From NCBI GenBank assembly GCA_964564545.1, contig CAZMBP010000054.1, positions 1 through 64,000 of the forward strand: DNA of 64,000 bases, in the 5' to 3' direction. The notes under the pieces were generated by a model, which saw nothing but the letters and a program-made list of their open reading frames with translations, made no database searches and had not been told where the DNA came from. Origin of the DNA: CAJQQY01 sp964564545 (GTDB taxonomy: Bacteria > Bacteroidota > Bacteroidia > Chitinophagales > Saprospiraceae). Every line of letters starts with the position of its first letter. Positions within the stretch are counted from its first letter, which is position 1. The translations under genes and the position numbers were made by a program. Below are positions 17,153-27,028 of this stretch, piece by piece.

Positions 17153-17869
17153 ATGCAAATTCTAAAAGGAATATTCCTTCTTTCGATATTATTGATTTCC
17201 TGCAATTCAAATGATTCGAAGAATCTTTCAAGCAAAACTAATGAAACTGAACATTCTAAAATTGAAACAACTAATAAGATAGAAAATGCTGATACTCAAA
17301 AAATAGTTAGAAATCCTATGAAAATATATTCAATGGATATCGAAAGTATTTTAAAGGAAAGTTTTAGTACAACTTTCAGTAAGTACAAATTTGAAAAAAT
17401 AAAATCAAATATTTTTAGAAATAATCATTGCTCATTAAGGGTTAAAACTTTCGATCCATTTACCATTAGAATGGAATTTGCAAATAATAATTCCCCAGAT
17501 GAATTCTACATGTTGTACCCATACCTATGCCTAAAACTTAGAGATAATTACTATGATCTTAAGCCAAGTTTGTTTACTCCTGAGTATCATAAATATGACA
17601 ATGAGGAATTAGCCATCAAGGAGTTTTACAAATACTTATCAAGTATTGCAGAAACTCATCTTAAGGAACCATTCTCTGGAGACTTCTCATGGGACAAAGA
17701 CTATCACGAAGTGTATTCCTTTTTACTGAATAAAAGAAAAATAATTTCTGAGAATGAATTGTATTCGGAATTAAAACCATTGCTTAAAAACTTTAAACAA
17801 GAAGCTATCAGAAAAATGAATAAAGCCGCTTTGAAGATTTATTTTGAACAAAAAGATGCTAAGCATTAG
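17153..17869 (+). CDS. Hypothetical lipoprotein
   Basis: 238 residues. MQILKGIFLLSILLISCNSN is a lipoprotein signal with the acylated cysteine at residue 17, followed by a Ser/Asn/Thr/Lys linker and a mixed soluble domain with many aromatic residues. I do not recognise the family. It follows the acetyltransferase by 6 bp. Confidence 0.7.
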   Translation: MQILKGIFLLSILLISCNSNDSKNLSSKTNETEHSKIETTNKIENADTQKIVRNPMKIYSMDIESILKESFSTTFSKYKFEKIKSNIFRNNHCSLRVKTFDPFTIRMEFANNNSPDEFYMLYPYLCLKLRDNYYDLKPSLFTPEYHKYDNEELAIKEFYKYLSSIAETHLKEPFSGDFSWDKDYHEVYSFLLNKRKIISENELYSELKPLLKNFKQEAIRKMNKAALKIYFEQKDAKH

Positions 17870-18102
17870 TATGGAAAGACTTCTAAAATAACCTAATAAT
17901 CGACTAGCAATAATCACCACTTCCAAAGCTATTTTGTCCACCGATTAGTTTTTATTTTTTAAAGCATTCATATAAAACTAACTCATAAAGATACTTCTTG
18001 ATTCGTCAAATTTTGAAAATAATATTAATTTGGCTGATTATTGAATCGGTAGATAATCAATCTAAATTATTTTATTGAAATAAAATATAGAAATTAATAC
18101 AG

Positions 18103-18840
18103 ATGGTAAGAGAGAAGGTTTTAGAAGGAATAATCGAAGGATATCGCAACTCTATTGCTCAGCGATATCAATATCAAAACATCAGCAGTAAATATGAAAT
18201 CCCCAAATCAATAGATGAGGAAATAGTTAATTCGATTAGAAATTATTTTTTAGATTATGTTTACCCTGAATCTAAAAAACGAGTAGAATTAAATGAAGCC
18301 TTTAAAAGTTTAGACAACTATACTAGACATCCCGAAAAGTTACTTAGGATTTTAGTAGACTCTGCCAGACTTCTTTTTAGTCATGGAAGACACCTACCAA
18401 AAATTTTAAAGTCTGGATTGAAAGCAATGAATACCTTCAAGGCTGCCACTAATTTTGAAACCAAATTAGTTGATGCAGCCATCCAAAACAACATTGAAGC
18501 TCCTTATGGTTCATCTAAAATTAATAGTTTAATTAGATCATTATCTCGAAAAGAAATACAACATTTTATAGACAGTTCTATATCATTATTTGAAATCTTG
18601 CATGATCAACGTCTGTTAGAAAAAATCAGAGAGGTTATTCAAACCATCATCAACATAATGAGGAAAAAACAAAAATCTTATTCAATAAATGAAATTAGAG
18701 GATTGGAAATAGGACTTGAAATGTTAGATGAAGGAAATGCACTTTTCAATCAATTAACTCAAGAAGATCAAAAAAGATTTGTGCCCTTTATTGTCAATAT
18801 CGAACAAGACACATTGGATCATATTTTTTCAGGAAAATAA
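18103..18840 (+). CDS. Hypothetical helical protein
   Basis: A 245-residue protein without signal peptide or membrane span, predicted from composition to be nearly all alpha-helical and Lys/Glu/Ile/Leu-rich. No known motif is recognised. It is monocistronic: 233 bp of A/T-rich DNA precede it and a strong hairpin terminator (18873-18917) follows. Function unknown. Confidence 0.7.
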   Translation: MVREKVLEGIIEGYRNSIAQRYQYQNISSKYEIPKSIDEEIVNSIRNYFLDYVYPESKKRVELNEAFKSLDNYTRHPEKLLRILVDSARLLFSHGRHLPKILKSGLKAMNTFKAATNFETKLVDAAIQNNIEAPYGSSKINSLIRSLSRKEIQHFIDSSISLFEILHDQRLLEKIREVIQTIINIMRKKQKSYSINEIRGLEIGLEMLDEGNALFNQLTQEDQKRFVPFIVNIEQDTLDHIFSGK

Positions 18841-18872
18841 AAATTATTTTAGGTTTGAACTTTTAATAGGAA

Positions 18873-18917
18873 GAGGTAAAAGAACAATAAATTCTTTTAC
18901 CTCTTTTTATTTTTTTG
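18873..18917. terminator. Bidirectional terminator
   Basis: Perfect 12-bp stem GAGGTAAAAGAA/TTCTTTTACCTC with a 7-base loop, followed by a T-rich tail; flanking A residues also serve the convergent M50-like gene. Confidence 0.9.
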
Positions 18918-18940
18918 AAATAATATTTTTGATCTAGTAC

Positions 18941-19606
18941 TTAAGCTTCACTTCTTGATGGACTACTAAAAATCATTCTTAAATTAAAAATGCATAACAC
19001 TACCGCAATCCCCAACCACAAATACATCCAAACTACTTTTGGAAAAATAACCATATGCTCAGCATATGCTTTTAAATCAGAAGAAGGACCAACATTGAAA
19101 TCTTGAATGATGTAAAGAATACTTGCCAATCCTAAAAACATCAATATCTCTCTATCCAATTTTGTAAATCTAGAAATTAAAGATAATCCAATAGCAAAAG
19201 CAATTAAAAACCCAGTTGCGAAAAGAGAACCATGCCAATAGATTCCTGTAAAAACCATCATAGCACATAAAATATTAACCGTAACTGGTGCCCATTTTTC
19301 TTTCCTTGCTCCAATATAAAAAAGTAAATTTCCTAATACTGCACTTCCAATATATCCTCCCATCAATATCACTCCACGCCATCCTCCTTGAGACAGCGTC
19401 ACTCCTGCCCCATTCGATTCTATATTAATATGCAACACTTTTCCACCGGTAATTATGGTTCCTATTCCGTGTCCCAATTCATGTAAAAAAGTAACAAGCA
19501 AAGTAATTGGGTATAAAATATTTTCTCCAACTTCCCCTCCATAATATTTCAGCCCAATGTAAAGTCCAGTTACGGCTAAGAGTCGAAACAAAAGTGAATT
19601 TTGCAT
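18941..19606 (-). CDS. M50-like membrane metallopeptidase
   Basis: 221 residues with about six membrane segments. LVTFLHELGHGIGTI carries the zinc motif H42-E43-x2-H46, and the second ligand region may be in IQDFNVGPSSDLKAYAE, as in M50B-like peptidases. The protein is short, lacks PDZ or CBS domains, and belongs to the compact Peptidase_M50B-like group found in many bacteria. Substrate unknown; site-2-type intramembrane cleavage is the family's usual role. Confidence 0.8.
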   Translation of the reverse strand: MQNSLLFRLLAVTGLYIGLKYYGGEVGENILYPITLLVTFLHELGHGIGTIITGGKVLHINIESNGAGVTLSQGGWRGVILMGGYIGSAVLGNLLFYIGARKEKWAPVTVNILCAMMVFTGIYWHGSLFATGFLIAFAIGLSLISRFTKLDREILMFLGLASILYIIQDFNVGPSSDLKAYAEHMVIFPKVVWMYLWLGIAVVLCIFNLRMIFSSPSRSEA

Positions 19607-19682
19607 AAATTATATTTTTAGTTTGAAATAAAAAGAAGGTAGGGAAAAAATAAACTGAAGCCTAAAAAATTATATTAACGGT

Positions 19683-19726
19683 AAACTGTGAACGGCAAAC
19701 GATAAACATTTTACCATTCACAGTTT
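19683..19726 (-). terminator. Hairpin after the thioesterase gene
   Basis: AAACTGTGAA (19683-19692) pairs with TTCACAGTTT (19717-19726) just past the stop of the acyl-CoA thioesterase. On the minus strand it is followed within 20 bases by a T run. Its GTGAACGG wording recalls the long hairpin at 32510-32604. Confidence 0.55.
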
Positions 19727-19734
19727 CCTGATGT

Positions 19735-20256
19735 TTAATTTTGTTCCGCAAAAAGCAATTTCAATTCTTTTGCTTCTGATGGTTTGATTCGTCCGCTTAG
19801 CACTAATCGCAACTCTCTTCTTCGAAATGCACTATCATATAATTGTTGCTCTTCGCGAGTAAGTGGATTTAACTGAGGTATTTTTATTGGTTTTTTCTTT
19901 TCATCATCCAAAGCTACAAAAGTAAAATAGGCATGATTACATCTTCTATTTTCATGCCCCTTGATATCCGCAGCAAACACTTCAACATACACTTCTATAG
20001 AAGTATTAAATGCTCTGGTTACTGATGCTTCGAGTGTGATTACATCACCCATCATAATTGGTTTTTGAAAAGAAACATGATCCACAGAAGCGGTGACCAC
20101 ATGTGCTTCGCAATGTTTCCCAGCACAAATTGCTGCCACTACATCCATCCATCTCATTAAATTTCCTCCCATTAAATTTCCAATTGGATTGGTATCGTTA
20201 GGCATGATCATTTCCGTCATTACCGTTTTGGACTCGCTAACTTTTTTTGACTTCAT
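19735..20256 (-). CDS. Acyl-CoA thioesterase, hotdog fold
   Basis: 173 residues. The block NPIGNLMGGNLMRWMD followed by AAICAGKHC and VDHVSFQKPIMMGD is the YciA/BACH-type hotdog thioesterase signature, in which the first helix carries the catalytic aspartate. The C-terminal 40 residues are a charged extension. It hydrolyses acyl-CoA to free acid and CoA in the cytoplasm; chain-length preference is not visible. A -7 box lies 30 bp before its ATG. Confidence 0.88.
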   Translation of the reverse strand: MKSKKVSESKTVMTEMIMPNDTNPIGNLMGGNLMRWMDVVAAICAGKHCEAHVVTASVDHVSFQKPIMMGDVITLEASVTRAFNTSIEVYVEVFAADIKGHENRRCNHAYFTFVALDDEKKKPIKIPQLNPLTREEQQLYDSAFRRRELRLVLSGRIKPSEAKELKLLFAEQN

Positions 20257-20285
20257 TAATATTTTTTTTATGATTTAATTTTTTG

Positions 20286-20293
20286 CAAAAGTA
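20286..20293 (-). promoter_or_regulatory. -7 box for the thioesterase gene
   Basis: Minus-strand TACTTTTG fits TAnnTTTG, 30 bp before the ATG. A TTG is found 30 bp further upstream, too far for a normal -33 box. Confidence 0.45.
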
Positions 20294-20459
20294 ATGCTTT
20301 TCACTTTTAAAAATGTTAATTGACAACTTTCTTAGCTTTCAAACGATTTATTTATATCCTTGTTTGATATTCGTCAATCAATCTTTTTTTTTGATTAAAA
20401 ATATATCGCATTTTGTGTAGACTTTAAAGCTACTCAGATTCTAAAAAACTCTTTTAAAT

Positions 20460-22760
20460 ATGCACCTTCGATACTCTTTCATTTTCCTTTTCTTACTAAT
20501 TCCTTTTTTAATTTTTTCCCAAAATAGAGTTACACTTAGTGGTTATGTCTCTGATGCACAAAATGGAGAAACGCTAATTGGTGCAAGTGTTTATTCTCCT
20601 AAATTAAAAATAGGAACAACTACCAATGAATATGGTTTTTACTCACTTGAAATTCCAAAAGGTGAAATAGAAATTATTTTTTCCTACATCGGTTACAATC
20701 CAATTAGTAGAATTTTAAATCCCTCGGAAGACTTCCAAGCAAACATTGAATTAGTCGCAGGAACGACTCTACAAGAAGTAGAAGTCTCCGCCGAATCAAA
20801 TAAAGAAGTGGTCAACTCAACTCAAATGAGTGTCGAAAAACTATCGATGCGGGAAGCGAAGTTACTCCCTGCACTTTTTGGAGAAGTCGATATCATCAAA
20901 ACTTTACAACTTAAACCCGGAATCAAAAGTGGTGGAGAAGGGACTTCTGGAGTTGTCGTCAGAGGTGGAAGTCCTGATCAAAACTTATTCATTTTGGATG
21001 AAGCCATCATTTATAATCCATCTCACTTATTTGGATTTTTTAGCACATTTAATTCCGATGCCGTCAAAGATGTTCAATTGTACAAAGGTGGATTTCCAGC
21101 TCAATATGGTGGTAGATTATCTTCTGTCATTGATGTAAAATTAAATGAAGGAAACAAAAAAGAATTTTCTGGTGCAGGTGGAGTTGGATTAATTGCCTCT
21201 AGGTTGACTTTGGAAGGTCCTTTAAAAAAAGATAAAAGTTCATTTATGGTTTCCGGTCGAAGAACTTACGTTGATCTTATCACTCGACAAATTAATAATA
21301 GTAAAGAAGGTGACGAAGACTTTAATCCAATCCCTGATTATTTTTTTTATGACTTGAATGCAAAATTGAATTATGAAATAAATGATAAAAATAAAATTTA
21401 TTGGAGTGGTTATTTGGGACGCGATTTTTTTAAATTCTCGGATGACCAGATCAATATAAATTTTAATTGGGGAAATACCGCTAGCACTTTACGATGGAAT
21501 CGAATTATTAATCCTCGTTTTTTTTCAAACCTTTCTTTTACTATTTCTGATTATAATTACAAATTTAAAAACCGCTTTGGCGACCTTGCAACTTTCACTT
21601 TAACCTCTGGAATTCGAGATTATACCATCAAACAAAATTTCTTTTTTAAACCTAACAACAAACATAATATCCGCTTCGGGGTAGATTACACTCGACATCA
21701 ATTTGAAATTGGTAGACTCCAGTTTGGTGACGATGAAGGTTCATTTAATTTTACCGCAGGACAAAATTTCACCGGCAATTCTTTTGCAGGATATTTTGCT
21801 GATGATTTTGAAATTAATGAAAAATGGAAAATCAATTACGGACTTCGACTTTCTGGTTTTTATAATCAAAAAATCTTTGGTGGAATTGAGCCTCGTTTTT
21901 CAGCAAAATATAGTTTGAATTCAAACCTTTCGTTGAAAGCAAGTTATACCAATATGTCTCAATACGTGCATTTAGTTTCTACTTCAGGAGCAAGTTTACC
22001 AACTGACATTTGGTACCCCACAGATATTGTTGCGACCCCTCAACGAAGTAATCAAGTTGCAGCTGGAGTTAGTTGGTCCATTTCTGATGATCTTCTATTT
22101 ACCAATGAGGTGTATTACAAATGGACGAATCGTGTAATTGATTTGCGAGATGGCGCACAGATTTTCGTTAATGATAATTTGAGTGGAGAATTTGTTTTTG
22201 GAAATGGAACAAGTTATGGGAATGAACTTTACTTGGAAAAAAAGAATGGAAAATTTACAGGATGGATTGGTTACACCCTTTCTTTGAGCGAATTAGAATT
22301 TCCAGAAATTCGAAATGGAGATCCTTTTCCTCCTAGGTATGATACTCGACATGATTTATCAGTTGTAGCTTTGTATCAATTGAATCGTAGATGGAATTTA
22401 ACGGCTACTTGGATTTTTACTTCAGGAGCACCTACGACAATTCCTATTGGTCGTTTTTTTATTCAAGACGTTGTTGGTGCAGATCCACAATTTGTTATTC
22501 CAGAATATTCTTTACGAAATGATTTCCGAATGCCTAATTTTCATCGAATGGATTTAGGTGTTGTATGCAAGTTCTGGCATAAGTGGGGAACATCTGATTT
22601 GACGTTGAGTATTTATAATGCTTACGATCGGCGAAATCCATTTTTCCTTTACATTGATATTGAGGATAATAATGAGGATTCAATTCCTGATACATTTGAA
22701 GCTAAGCAAGTATCTCTTTTCCCTATTTTACCTTCGTTAACTTATAATTTTAAGTTTTAA
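20460..22760 (+). CDS. TonB-dependent outer-membrane receptor
   Basis: 766 residues: signal peptide (1-20), a CarboxypepD_reg-like beta domain (about 24-105, VTLSGYVSDAQNGETLIGAS), a plug domain (about 120-230, VVVRGGSPDQNLFILDEAII and YKGGFPAQYGGRLSSV), and a 22-stranded barrel ending in the aromatic C-terminal motif YNFKF. It imports a large or scarce ligand using TonB energy; the ligand is not indicated and no SusD-like partner is adjacent. The gene is monocistronic and ends 4 bp from the convergent histidine kinase gene. Confidence 0.9.
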   Translation: MHLRYSFIFLFLLIPFLIFSQNRVTLSGYVSDAQNGETLIGASVYSPKLKIGTTTNEYGFYSLEIPKGEIEIIFSYIGYNPISRILNPSEDFQANIELVAGTTLQEVEVSAESNKEVVNSTQMSVEKLSMREAKLLPALFGEVDIIKTLQLKPGIKSGGEGTSGVVVRGGSPDQNLFILDEAIIYNPSHLFGFFSTFNSDAVKDVQLYKGGFPAQYGGRLSSVIDVKLNEGNKKEFSGAGGVGLIASRLTLEGPLKKDKSSFMVSGRRTYVDLITRQINNSKEGDEDFNPIPDYFFYDLNAKLNYEINDKNKIYWSGYLGRDFFKFSDDQININFNWGNTASTLRWNRIINPRFFSNLSFTISDYNYKFKNRFGDLATFTLTSGIRDYTIKQNFFFKPNNKHNIRFGVDYTRHQFEIGRLQFGDDEGSFNFTAGQNFTGNSFAGYFADDFEINEKWKINYGLRLSGFYNQKIFGGIEPRFSAKYSLNSNLSLKASYTNMSQYVHLVSTSGASLPTDIWYPTDIVATPQRSNQVAAGVSWSISDDLLFTNEVYYKWTNRVIDLRDGAQIFVNDNLSGEFVFGNGTSYGNELYLEKKNGKFTGWIGYTLSLSELEFPEIRNGDPFPPRYDTRHDLSVVALYQLNRRWNLTATWIFTSGAPTTIPIGRFFIQDVVGADPQFVIPEYSLRNDFRMPNFHRMDLGVVCKFWHKWGTSDLTLSIYNAYDRRNPFFLYIDIEDNNEDSIPDTFEAKQVSLFPILPSLTYNFKF

Positions 22761-22764
22761 AATA

Positions 22765-23970
22765 TCAAATAGGTAACTCTATAGTGACAGTTGTTCCTTT
22801 ATTTTTTGAGGAATCAAAACTGACATCACCATTCAAAGATTGAACTCTTGAACTAATATTTTTAAAACCAAATCCATTGACTTTTAGTTTTTCAACAGGA
22901 GCATCAAATCCAACTCCATTATCATTCACCATTAAAATAACACTTTTTTGATGTTGCACTAGCTGGAGTTCTACTTCCGTAGCCTGGGCATGTTTGACAA
23001 TATTATTGAAAAGTTCTTGTGCAATCCGATAAAGCGCCAATTCAATTTTCTCATCCATTTTTTGATGAGTACCATGAAAATAAAGTTCTACTTTTATTTG
23101 GAGCGTTTCTTCGATTCTTTGGCAAAGCTGTTTTAAAGCCACTTCCAAACCAAATTTTTTTAAAAGTTCAGGACTAAGGTTACCATATATTTCTTTTAAA
23201 CCAAGTCTTATATTTTCTAAAATTGTGATTGAGTTTGCTATTTTTTCAGTCGGAAAAGTTTTGTTTTCTTCATAGGCATCCTTTATCGTCTGGATATTCA
23301 AACTAGCAATGGAAAGTAAAGGATTAATACTATCATGTAATTCTGCCGCAATTCTTTGTCGCTCTAATTCCTGTCCTTCCAAATTGGCTTGCACCAAGGC
23401 TTTCATATAGTCTGCTTTTTTTTCCTTGGAAATATTGGTCATAGCCATTCGACAATTAATAGAATTCCCTTTTTCATCTTTTATCATAATTGAATTCAAC
23501 CGTGCAAAAAATGAAGTTTCGTCATCTCTCCTAATTAAAATTTCAATGGACTGTTCTTCTTCAGTTTCAAATATCTTCCTGAGGTATCTTCGAAATACTG
23601 AGATTTCATTTAGATCACTACTGATCACAAAAGAAAAAGGTTTACGCAAAAGTTTAGATCTTTCAACACCAAGCATAGTCGAGCCAGTAAGATTGCAATT
23701 AAGTATAATCCCATTTTTGTCCAAAATAAAATACCCAACTGGTGCAAATTCAAAAAGATCAGAATATTGATCTCTTGATTCTTCCAACTTAATTTGAGAA
23801 TCTCGAAGTTCTTGGTTTTGCATTTCGAGTTCTATTTGATACACTCTTAATTCATGCAACAATTTTTTCACGTCTTCATCTGAAGATTCTTCCCTTAATG
23901 AAGGGAAAGACTTCAGTCTGGATTCTGCCTCCTTTCTTAATTTATCTGAGTCTTCATTATTGCCCGACAT
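22765..23970 (-). CDS. PAS-domain sensor histidine kinase (NarX/HisKA_3 type)
   Basis: 401 residues, cytoplasmic. A coiled-coil start (about 30-68), one PAS domain (about 70-185, YSDLFEFAPVGYFILDKNG), then ERQRIAAELHDSINPLLSIA with phosphoacceptor His212, as in HisKA_3 kinases, and an HATPase domain with NNIVKHAQA, DNGVGFD and GFGFKNI. The ATG lies 76 bp downstream of the CheB-CheR-PAS gene on the same strand. No response regulator is encoded nearby, so its partner is elsewhere. The N-terminal LHELRVYQIELEMQNQELR is common in kinases that partner CheB-CheR fusions. Confidence 0.9.
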   Translation of the reverse strand: MSGNNEDSDKLRKEAESRLKSFPSLREESSDEDVKKLLHELRVYQIELEMQNQELRDSQIKLEESRDQYSDLFEFAPVGYFILDKNGIILNCNLTGSTMLGVERSKLLRKPFSFVISSDLNEISVFRRYLRKIFETEEEQSIEILIRRDDETSFFARLNSIMIKDEKGNSINCRMAMTNISKEKKADYMKALVQANLEGQELERQRIAAELHDSINPLLSIASLNIQTIKDAYEENKTFPTEKIANSITILENIRLGLKEIYGNLSPELLKKFGLEVALKQLCQRIEETLQIKVELYFHGTHQKMDEKIELALYRIAQELFNNIVKHAQATEVELQLVQHQKSVILMVNDNGVGFDAPVEKLKVNGFGFKNISSRVQSLNGDVSFDSSKNKGTTVTIELPI

Positions 23971-24046
23971 AGTTTAGCTTTTTTGTAAAACATTAATAAT
24001 ATAAATTAGGCTAATTAATTAATAGTTCGATTACCTCATCAAAATT

Positions 24047-27028
24047 TTACAATGCTGAAATATCCTGCCATATACCTACGATGGTTTTTATTCTTTCCTT
24101 TTTTGAAATATCAATGAGCTTGATATGTGCTCTGAATTTTTTGTACCGACCATTAAAACATTTCCAATCATATTCAAAATTTAATGATTGATTTAAATCT
24201 ATTTTATTTAAATGATCCACAACTTCTTTCTTTTCTTTTTTACGAATTCGACTCAACCAAAAATCATTAGATGAAGAAAAGTTTTCAGGTAAAAAACCCA
24301 TTACTTGTTCTGCTGTATTTCCTACAAAAACAAAGTCACAATTATTTTGAACATCAATTTTACAGGTAAAGGCGACCGCAGGCAATGCTTCTATAGCTAA
24401 ACTCAAATGTTCGTTGACTTTAGAAAGTTCTTCTTCCATTCTTTTCTCCTCGGTGATATCCACGAAAGACATCACTACTCCATCTATGACATTTTCGGTA
24501 GTGCGATAAGGTGTTATCTGCATGTGATACCATTCGCCATCTTTGGTAGGAACTACAGCCACTTTGGCAATTAAAGTATCCAACACTTCCTTTGCCACTT
24601 GAGTGATATTATCGTACAAAAGATTAGAACTCAAATGATTAACAGGACGACCAATGTCGGAGTGAATTAAGTTGATGATTTTTGTGATCGATGGAGTAAA
24701 CCTTCTGATCTCGAGTTCATTCCCTAAGAAAATAGTTCCGATTTCAGTACTTGCCAACAGGTTTGACATATCATCATGAGCGTGAGCAAGTTCAAATATT
24801 TTATTTTGCAATTCAGTATTGACGGTGATCATTTCTTCGTTTACGGATTGTAATTCCTCCTTTGAAGTTTCGAGTTCCTCATTGGTACTTTGAAGTTCCT
24901 CATTGGCAGATTGCAATTCTTCGTTGGCAGATTTCAGTTCTTCATTAGAAATTTCTAATTCTTCGATCGCAGTTTTTAAATACTCTTTGGTGGAAGCCAA
25001 CTCATGCTCCAATTCTAATATTTGAGAGCTGTCTTCATCTTCGGGTATCGCTTTTTTTATGGGAAAAGGGCCAGACATAGCCATTTCTTCAAAAATAACT
25101 AAAAGCAATTCTTCCTCTATTCCTGATTGAATGATAGGGCTTACCTTTAAAATAATGGAAGTGTAAGAACCATTGGTTTTGACATTTACATTAGATCGAA
25201 CTTCTTCTTTATTATTCCGGCGAACTTTATTGATAGAACTACGCAGATCAGCTTTTAATCCTAACCGAGCCATATCCAAAATATTGAATTTGGCTTCACC
25301 GGGAGTAGGCTGCAAGTATTTTCCAGTATCGGAATGGAAATACAAAATTTGATTTTTTTCATTGATAATTACACAGCTTGGTGCATATCTAATTAAGAGA
25401 ATTTTTTCAATCAAATCTGCTAATTTGATTTTTGGCGTTTTTTGCAATTTTTTTGATTTTGATTTTTCAAATGTTATGTCTACTTCTGGACGAATAAAGT
25501 CTAGTCGAGGTCGTGGTTCTATTAGTCCTAATTTTCGAACAAATATTTTATGTTTTCTATCAATTGAAGAAAACATGTTGCTAAATTGCCCAATAGTTTC
25601 TGAAGTTCCTAAGAACAGAAAACCTTTGGGATTCAGGCTATAATGGAAAATGGGGAAAACCCTTTTTTGTGCATCAGAATTTAAATAAATCAACAAATTC
25701 CGACAACTGATCAAATCCAACTTAGAAAAAGGTGGGTCACTAATTAGATTTTGTACTGCGAAGATAACTTTATCTCTTAACTCTTTTTTTACTTTGTAAA
25801 TATTATCATCATGTGAAAAATATTTCTGTAATCTTCTGATAGATACATCATTTTCAATACTCTCGGAATACGTGCCCGTCCTCGCAATATCAATGGCATA
25901 TTTATCTAAATCAGATGCAAATACTTGAAGGTTAAGTTTTTTGTTTTGCCTGTTGATTTCTTCATCAAAAAGGATAGCGATGGAATATGCCTCTTCGCCA
26001 GTAGAACAGCCAGGAACCCAAATACGAATGCTATCATTATTAGATTTATCCTTAATAATTTCTTTAACAACAAGTTTTTCGAGGGCTTCAAATGCTTCTT
26101 TATTTCTAAAAAAACTGGTAACACCGATCAGTAATTCTTGAAATAAAATATCTATTTCCTTAGGGTTATTTTGAAGTAATTTAAGATATGTTGCCAATCG
26201 ACGGACTTGGTTAATGGCCATTCTCTTGTCAATTCTCCGCTTTATGGTGTTCACTTTATAATGAGAAAAATTATTACCCTTTCGATCTCTTAAAATAAGA
26301 AATATCTTATCGAGTAAATTTTGCGTAGGAAGTGGTTCATTCTCTTTGCCAATAGGAATTATATTCCTTTTTTTCGTATACTTAATCAAATGCTTAGGCA
26401 TCTTTTCTACTGGTAAAATAATATCAGCAGAATTGGCTGCAATGACACTACGAGGCATACCATCGTATTTGGCAGATGTAGGTTCTTGAACAATCGCAAG
26501 TCCACCTTCCCCTTTGATGGCTTTTAAGCCAATAGTTCCCTCAGTACCTGTTCCCGAAAGAATTATTCCAACGGATTTTTCTTTTTGATCGCTAGCTAAA
26601 GACCTAAAAAAATAATCAATAGTTCTGCGAGCACCTCTCAACTCCGTAGGTTCCATCAATTTTAAATAGCCATTTAATATTCCCATTTTTTTATTGGGAG
26701 GAATAGTATAAAGAGTATTGGGGTTAACTTTCATATTATCTTTCACTTCCAAAACTTTCATAGAAGTAAAATTTCGTAGTAAATCACTTAAAATACTTTT
26801 ATGAGAAGGATCCAGGTGTTGCACGATGACAAATGCCATCCCTGTATCTGGAGGCATCGCCTCAAAGAATTTTTTAAACGAATCTAATCCTCCTGCGGAT
26901 GCTCCTAAACCTACAATTAGAAAATCTTTTGGTACCGGAGAAATGGGGAATTCTGGTTGTTGACTCTCTGCAGAATTAGCCTCTTTTTTGTTCGCCTTAT
27001 CAGATTGATTGGTTTTCTTTTTTGCCAT
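24047..27028 (-). CDS. CheB-CheR-PAS fusion protein
   Basis: 993 residues. Residues about 35-215 form a CheB methylesterase domain (GLGASAGG with Ser44, QHLDPSHKS with His71); about 240-500 a CheR methyltransferase domain (IWVPGCSTGEEAYSIA for S-adenosylmethionine); about 680-760 a long coiled coil of repeated ELQSANEELQSTNEEL type; then two PAS domains to the C-terminus. The third CheB triad residue, normally Asp in G-x-G-x-D-G, is Glu here (SGTGTEG). No receiver domain or chemoreceptor is nearby, so it is more likely a hybrid signalling protein working with the kinase downstream than part of flagellar chemotaxis. Confidence 0.9.
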   Translation of the reverse strand: MAKKKTNQSDKANKKEANSAESQQPEFPISPVPKDFLIVGLGASAGGLDSFKKFFEAMPPDTGMAFVIVQHLDPSHKSILSDLLRNFTSMKVLEVKDNMKVNPNTLYTIPPNKKMGILNGYLKLMEPTELRGARRTIDYFFRSLASDQKEKSVGIILSGTGTEGTIGLKAIKGEGGLAIVQEPTSAKYDGMPRSVIAANSADIILPVEKMPKHLIKYTKKRNIIPIGKENEPLPTQNLLDKIFLILRDRKGNNFSHYKVNTIKRRIDKRMAINQVRRLATYLKLLQNNPKEIDILFQELLIGVTSFFRNKEAFEALEKLVVKEIIKDKSNNDSIRIWVPGCSTGEEAYSIAILFDEEINRQNKKLNLQVFASDLDKYAIDIARTGTYSESIENDVSIRRLQKYFSHDDNIYKVKKELRDKVIFAVQNLISDPPFSKLDLISCRNLLIYLNSDAQKRVFPIFHYSLNPKGFLFLGTSETIGQFSNMFSSIDRKHKIFVRKLGLIEPRPRLDFIRPEVDITFEKSKSKKLQKTPKIKLADLIEKILLIRYAPSCVIINEKNQILYFHSDTGKYLQPTPGEAKFNILDMARLGLKADLRSSINKVRRNNKEEVRSNVNVKTNGSYTSIILKVSPIIQSGIEEELLLVIFEEMAMSGPFPIKKAIPEDEDSSQILELEHELASTKEYLKTAIEELEISNEELKSANEELQSANEELQSTNEELETSKEELQSVNEEMITVNTELQNKIFELAHAHDDMSNLLASTEIGTIFLGNELEIRRFTPSITKIINLIHSDIGRPVNHLSSNLLYDNITQVAKEVLDTLIAKVAVVPTKDGEWYHMQITPYRTTENVIDGVVMSFVDITEEKRMEEELSKVNEHLSLAIEALPAVAFTCKIDVQNNCDFVFVGNTAEQVMGFLPENFSSSNDFWLSRIRKKEKKEVVDHLNKIDLNQSLNFEYDWKCFNGRYKKFRAHIKLIDISKKERIKTIVGIWQDISAL

